A stretch of DNA of 7,876 nucleotides, from contig CAYFMP010000119.1 in NCBI GenBank assembly GCA_964344215.1, positions 1-7,876 of the forward strand, given 5' to 3'. This DNA comes from CAYFMP01 sp964344215 (GTDB lineage Bacteria > Pseudomonadota > Alphaproteobacteria > Rhodospirillales > Casp-alpha2). Position numbers and translations under genes: made by a program. A model generated the notes under the pieces. That model was not told where the DNA came from, made no database searches, and saw only the letters and a list, made by a program, of their open reading frames with translations. Below, piece by piece: positions 5,729 through 7,876 of this stretch; the stretch's first letter is position 1; each line of letters starts with the position of its first letter.

Positions 5729-7051
5729 TCATGCCGCCTCGATATGCCCGCCCAGGCCGTTCATCAGCTCGGCGAAGCCCGGAAAGCTGGTGTCGATGGC
5801 GTCACCGTCGTCGATGGCGACGGGCTCTTCCGTCACCCCGCCCAAGACCAGAAAGGCCATGGCGATGCGGTGATCGAGCTCGACGGCGATGTCGGCACCG
5901 CCGCGGGGCGGACGGCCGGCGCCGTGGATGGTCAGCGACTCCTCGGTCTCCTCGACCTCGACGCCGGCCGCGCTCAAACCCTTGGCGATGGCCGCCAGGC
6001 GGTCGCTTTCCTTGACCCGAAGCTCGGCCAGGCCTTGCAAGCGCGTCGTCCCCTCGGCGCAGGCGGCGGCGACGGCGAGGATCGGGTATTCGTCGATCAT
6101 CGAGGGTGCGCGCGACGCCGGCACGTCGGTGCCGCGCAAGGGAGAAAACCCGACCGCCAGGTCGCACAGCGGCTCGCCGGCATCGCGTTCATCGCGGCGG
6201 TCGATAACCGCCCCCATCTCGAGCAGCGTATCGATCAGCCCGGTCCTGAGCGGATTGGTGCCGACGCCTTCGAGAACGACGTCGGAGCCCGGCGTCAGCA
6301 GGGCGGCAACCAGGGGAAAGGCAGCCGAGGAAATGTCGCCGGGAACGGAGATATCGCGGCCGACGAGCTCGGGCTGGCCGGTCAGCGTGATATGCCGCCC
6401 GTCTTGCTCATCGGCGGTTTCGATGTCGGTCCCCAGATAACGGAGCATCCGTTCGGTGTGGTCGCGGGTCGGCTGCGGCTCGATCACCGTCGTTCGGCCC
6501 GGCGCGTTCAGCCCGGCCAGCAGAACGGCCGACTTGACCTGGGCCGAGGCCACCGGCAACCGGTAGACGATGGGCAGAGGCGGGTTGGCGCCGACGACGG
6601 TGAGCGGCAGCCGGTCGCCGTCGCGGGCGACGAAATCGGCTCCCATGTCGCGAAGCGGCGTCATCACCCGCCCCATCGGCCGCTTCGAGAGGGAGGCATC
6701 GCCGCTCAGCGTGGTCGCGAACGGATGGCCCGCCAGCAGACCCATCAGCAGCCTCGCCCCGGTCCCGGAGTTGCCCATGTCGAGCACCGCCTCGGGCTCG
6801 GCCAGGCCGCCGACGCCGCGTCCGAACACCCGCCAGGTTCCGTCCTCCCGGCGCTCGATTTCGGCGCCGAGCGCCCTCATCGCCGCCGCCGTCGCCAACA
6901 CGTCGGCGCCTTCGAGCAGACCGTCGATGCGGGTTTCGCCGACGGCGAGGGCGCCCAGCATCAGGGCCCGGTGCGACACCGACTTGTCGCCGGGGACAGC
7001 GATCTCGCCCGTCAACGCGTTCGATCGTTTTGAAACCAAGGGAGACATCAT
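5729..7051 (-). CDS. aroA: 3-phosphoshikimate 1-carboxyvinyltransferase (EPSP synthase), class II type
   Basis: This enzyme joins phosphoenolpyruvate to shikimate-3-phosphate, the sixth step of the shikimate pathway. The 440-residue product carries PGDKSVSHRAL (20-30, Lys23), GNSGTGAR (93-100), GDASLSKRPMGRV (117-129), SAQVK (169-173), RDHTE (196-200), IDEYPILA (319-326, Asp320 as the likely catalytic Asp), LRVKESDRL (344-352) and DHRIAM (393-398). These closely resemble the class II enzyme of Agrobacterium CP4. However, the residue matching CP4 Ala100 is Gly96 here, the ordinary residue in glyphosate-sensitive enzymes, and the class II N-x-T-R motif reads NPLR (266-269). The start is taken at ATG 7051; a second ATG at 7048 follows directly. 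GGAA lies 6 nt upstream. The same frame is open to 7567, but that part is antisense to the divergent gene and lacks homology. It is first in the minus-strand cluster. Confidence 0.95.
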   Translation of the reverse strand: MMSPLVSKRSNALTGEIAVPGDKSVSHRALMLGALAVGETRIDGLLEGADVLATAAAMRALGAEIERREDGTWRVFGRGVGGLAEPEAVLDMGNSGTGARLLMGLLAGHPFATTLSGDASLSKRPMGRVMTPLRDMGADFVARDGDRLPLTVVGANPPLPIVYRLPVASAQVKSAVLLAGLNAPGRTTVIEPQPTRDHTERMLRYLGTDIETADEQDGRHITLTGQPELVGRDISVPGDISSAAFPLVAALLTPGSDVVLEGVGTNPLRTGLIDTLLEMGAVIDRRDERDAGEPLCDLAVGFSPLRGTDVPASRAPSMIDEYPILAVAAACAEGTTRLQGLAELRVKESDRLAAIAKGLSAAGVEVEETEESLTIHGAGRPPRGGADIAVELDHRIAMAFLVLGGVTEEPVAIDDGDAIDTSFPGFAELMNGLGGHIEAA

Positions 7052-7195
7052 CAGCTGTTCCGAGGTTGAACGGCGCAACCGCGGGCGCATCGGTCGTTCG
7101 GTGCCGACCCCCGGCGGTTTTTTGGTTTTGACAGAAGCGAAGGAAAATGGCAATTGGCTGGTCCGGCGATAACCAGACGACGTGGAGGAAGGACG
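7052..7195. other. Divergent intergenic region, aroA / FYDLN-family gene
   Basis: These 144 nt must hold promoters for both directions. On the plus strand a perfect TTGACA lies at 7128-7133, but no good -10 hexamer follows at 16-18 nt. On the minus strand TTGCCA (7154-7149) is followed after 17 nt by CAAAAC (7131-7126), a weak match. Neither is strong enough to call as a promoter. Confidence 0.3.
7184..7188 (+). promoter_or_regulatory. Shine-Dalgarno sequence deciding a TTG start
   Basis: GGAGG lies 7 nt before TTG 7196, followed by AAGG. No ATG or GTG is suitably placed in this frame, so this site sets the start of the FYDLN-family gene. Confidence 0.75.
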
Positions 7196-7597
7196 TTGGC
7201 GAAAGCGAAGTGGGGTAAGAAACGGACCTGTCCGAGCTGCGGCGCGCCGTTCTACGACCTCAAACGAAAGCATCCCGTGTGTCCGAAGTGCGACACGCCC
7301 CTTGCGGAACCATCCGCGGCCAAACCGAAACGCGCCCAGCCGGAGGAAACGGCTGCCGTTACCGAGGAACCCGCGACGCCGCCGGCCGAGACGGTTGCCG
7401 ACGCGGTCGTCGAAAAGACGGGCAAAGACGTAGTCGACGAAGGAGACGAAGCGGTTATCGGCGAAGTCGATGAGGTCGACGACGACAACGACGACGACGA
7501 CGAACTGATCGAGGACGCCTCCGATCTCGGCGAGGACGACGACGACATGTCCGAGGTCAAGGAACACATCGACCCCGAGGTCGAGGACAAGTCCTAG
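7196..7597 (+). CDS. FYDLN-acid (TIGR02300) family protein
   Basis: This 133-residue protein of unknown function belongs to a family I know only from Alphaproteobacteria. The N-terminal AKAKWGKKRTCPSCGAPFYDL shape is diagnostic, though the usual FYDLN reads FYDLK here. Four Cys in two pairs (C12/C15 and C29/C32) form a probable zinc ribbon. After a Pro/Ala linker (about 38-70) the C-terminal half is strongly acidic, with runs DDDNDDDDE and EDDDDM, and is probably disordered. There is no signal peptide or membrane segment, so it is expected to be cytosolic. The start is TTG at 7196, supported by GGAGG 7 nt upstream and by homology starting exactly there. An upstream in-frame TTG at 7154 would add 14 residues without homology. 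It is divergent from aroA, a neighbourhood I recall in related genomes. Confidence 0.88.
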   Translation: MAKAKWGKKRTCPSCGAPFYDLKRKHPVCPKCDTPLAEPSAAKPKRAQPEETAAVTEEPATPPAETVADAVVEKTGKDVVDEGDEAVIGEVDEVDDDNDDDDELIEDASDLGEDDDDMSEVKEHIDPEVEDKS

Positions 7598-7630
7598 CGG
7601 CCTGGGGAACGGCGGTCACCCGGCCGATCG

Positions 7631-7658
7631 CGCCGCCATCACCGGGTACGGCGTTTTT
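7631..7658 (+). terminator. Candidate Rho-independent terminator after the FYDLN-family gene
   Basis: CGCCG (7631-7635) pairs with CGGCG (7649-7653) around a 13-nt loop and is followed at once by five T (7654-7658). It starts 33 nt after the stop codon. The stem is short and the loop large, so the call is moderate. Confidence 0.45.
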
Positions 7659-7660
7659 GC

Positions 7661-7690
7661 TTGCCAATGCCCGGCCGCCGCACTTATTTT
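7661..7690 (+). promoter_or_regulatory. Candidate sigma-70 type promoter of tRNA-Ala
   Basis: TTGCCA (7661-7666, 5 of 6 to consensus) is separated by 18 nt from TATTTT (7685-7690, 4 of 6). Transcription would start near 7697, about 38 nt before the tRNA. The bases just after the -10 are all G/C (CCCGGGCCGG), like the discriminators of stringently controlled stable-RNA promoters. The spacing is one base longer than ideal. Confidence 0.4.
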
Positions 7691-7697
7691 CCCGGGC

Positions 7698-7719
7698 CGG
7701 CCGGCCGAAAAACCGGCCG
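7698..7719 (+). other. GC-rich hairpin in the tRNA 5' leader
   Basis: CGGCCGG (7698-7704) is perfectly complementary to CCGGCCG (7713-7719) around an 8-nt loop containing five A. No T-run follows, so it is not an intrinsic terminator. If the proposed promoter is right, it would lie in the 5' leader that RNase P removes. Confidence 0.45.
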
Positions 7720-7734
7720 CCGCCAATCGACGAC

Positions 7735-7810
<76 letters not shown>

Positions 7811-7876
7811 ATTCTTTCAAGGACTTATACCAGCCGACATTAACACTGACCTGTGTGGGCCCATTTTCGCATTCCG
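7811..7876. other. Right-edge region after the tRNA
   Basis: These 66 nt are less GC-rich than the rest of the window. I see no hairpin with a T-run, no open frame with a ribosome site, and no repeat of the tRNA 3' end that would mark an integrated element. The only notable pattern is a short palindrome, TGGGCCCA (7856-7863). Confidence 0.4.

Noticed and set aside
5609..7033. 474-residue plus-strand open frame opposite aroA and cmk
   Set aside because: It is Arg/Gly/Ala-rich, with no recognisable domain, and fully opposite two well-supported genes, so a compositional shadow.
7103..7123. Terminator-like GCCG/CGGC hairpin with six T on the plus strand
   Set aside because: The stem is only 4 bp and no plus-strand gene lies upstream, so there is no transcript for it to end. 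A leader attenuator remains conceivable but is unsupported.
7052..7567. N-terminal extension of aroA in the same open frame, up to 612 residues
   Set aside because: The added part is antisense to the FYDLN-family gene (Val/Ser/Asp-run shadow of its acidic tail), and EPSP synthase homology starts just after 7051.

Overview
The window looks like chromosomal core sequence from a GC-rich alphaproteobacterium, probably of Rhodospirillales type. This rests on the gene order aroA-cmk-rpsA-sppA-ihfB-lapA, a class II-type EPSP synthase, and a divergent gene of the FYDLN/TIGR02300 family, which I know only from Alphaproteobacteria. No mobile element, CRISPR array, phage gene or rRNA was seen.

Layout. 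Seven genes on the minus strand are read from right to left. They are aroA (5729-7051, shikimate pathway), cmk (5074-5700, CMP/dCMP kinase), rpsA (2733-4808, ribosomal protein S1), sppA (1753-2676, inner-membrane signal peptide peptidase), ihfB (1436-1720, IHF beta subunit), a lapA-domain membrane protein (1024-1380), and an ornithine cyclodeaminase/mu-crystallin family reductase (86-1018). Spacing is 5 to 56 nt except for a 265-nt gap between cmk and rpsA. That gap holds a long inverted repeat just after cmk and a hairpin followed by eight U on the minus strand, so it probably splits the cluster into two transcription units or holds a regulated leader for rpsA.

On the plus strand at the right end lie a divergent small zinc-ribbon protein with a very acidic tail (7196-7597, TTG start), a candidate terminator, a candidate tRNA promoter, and a complete tRNA-Ala(GGC) with encoded CCA (7735-7810).

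The genes serve basic growth: aromatic amino acid precursors, pyrimidine nucleotides, translation initiation, nucleoid architecture and membrane upkeep. I do not see a new multi-gene system. The least ordinary features are a 121-residue Lys/Ala/Pro-rich repeat tail on S1, encoded by a 72-75 bp tandem repeat; the terminator-like structure ahead of rpsA; and the reductase gene at the end of the cluster. The long plus-strand open frames opposite rpsA, aroA and the reductase gene are GC-driven shadows.
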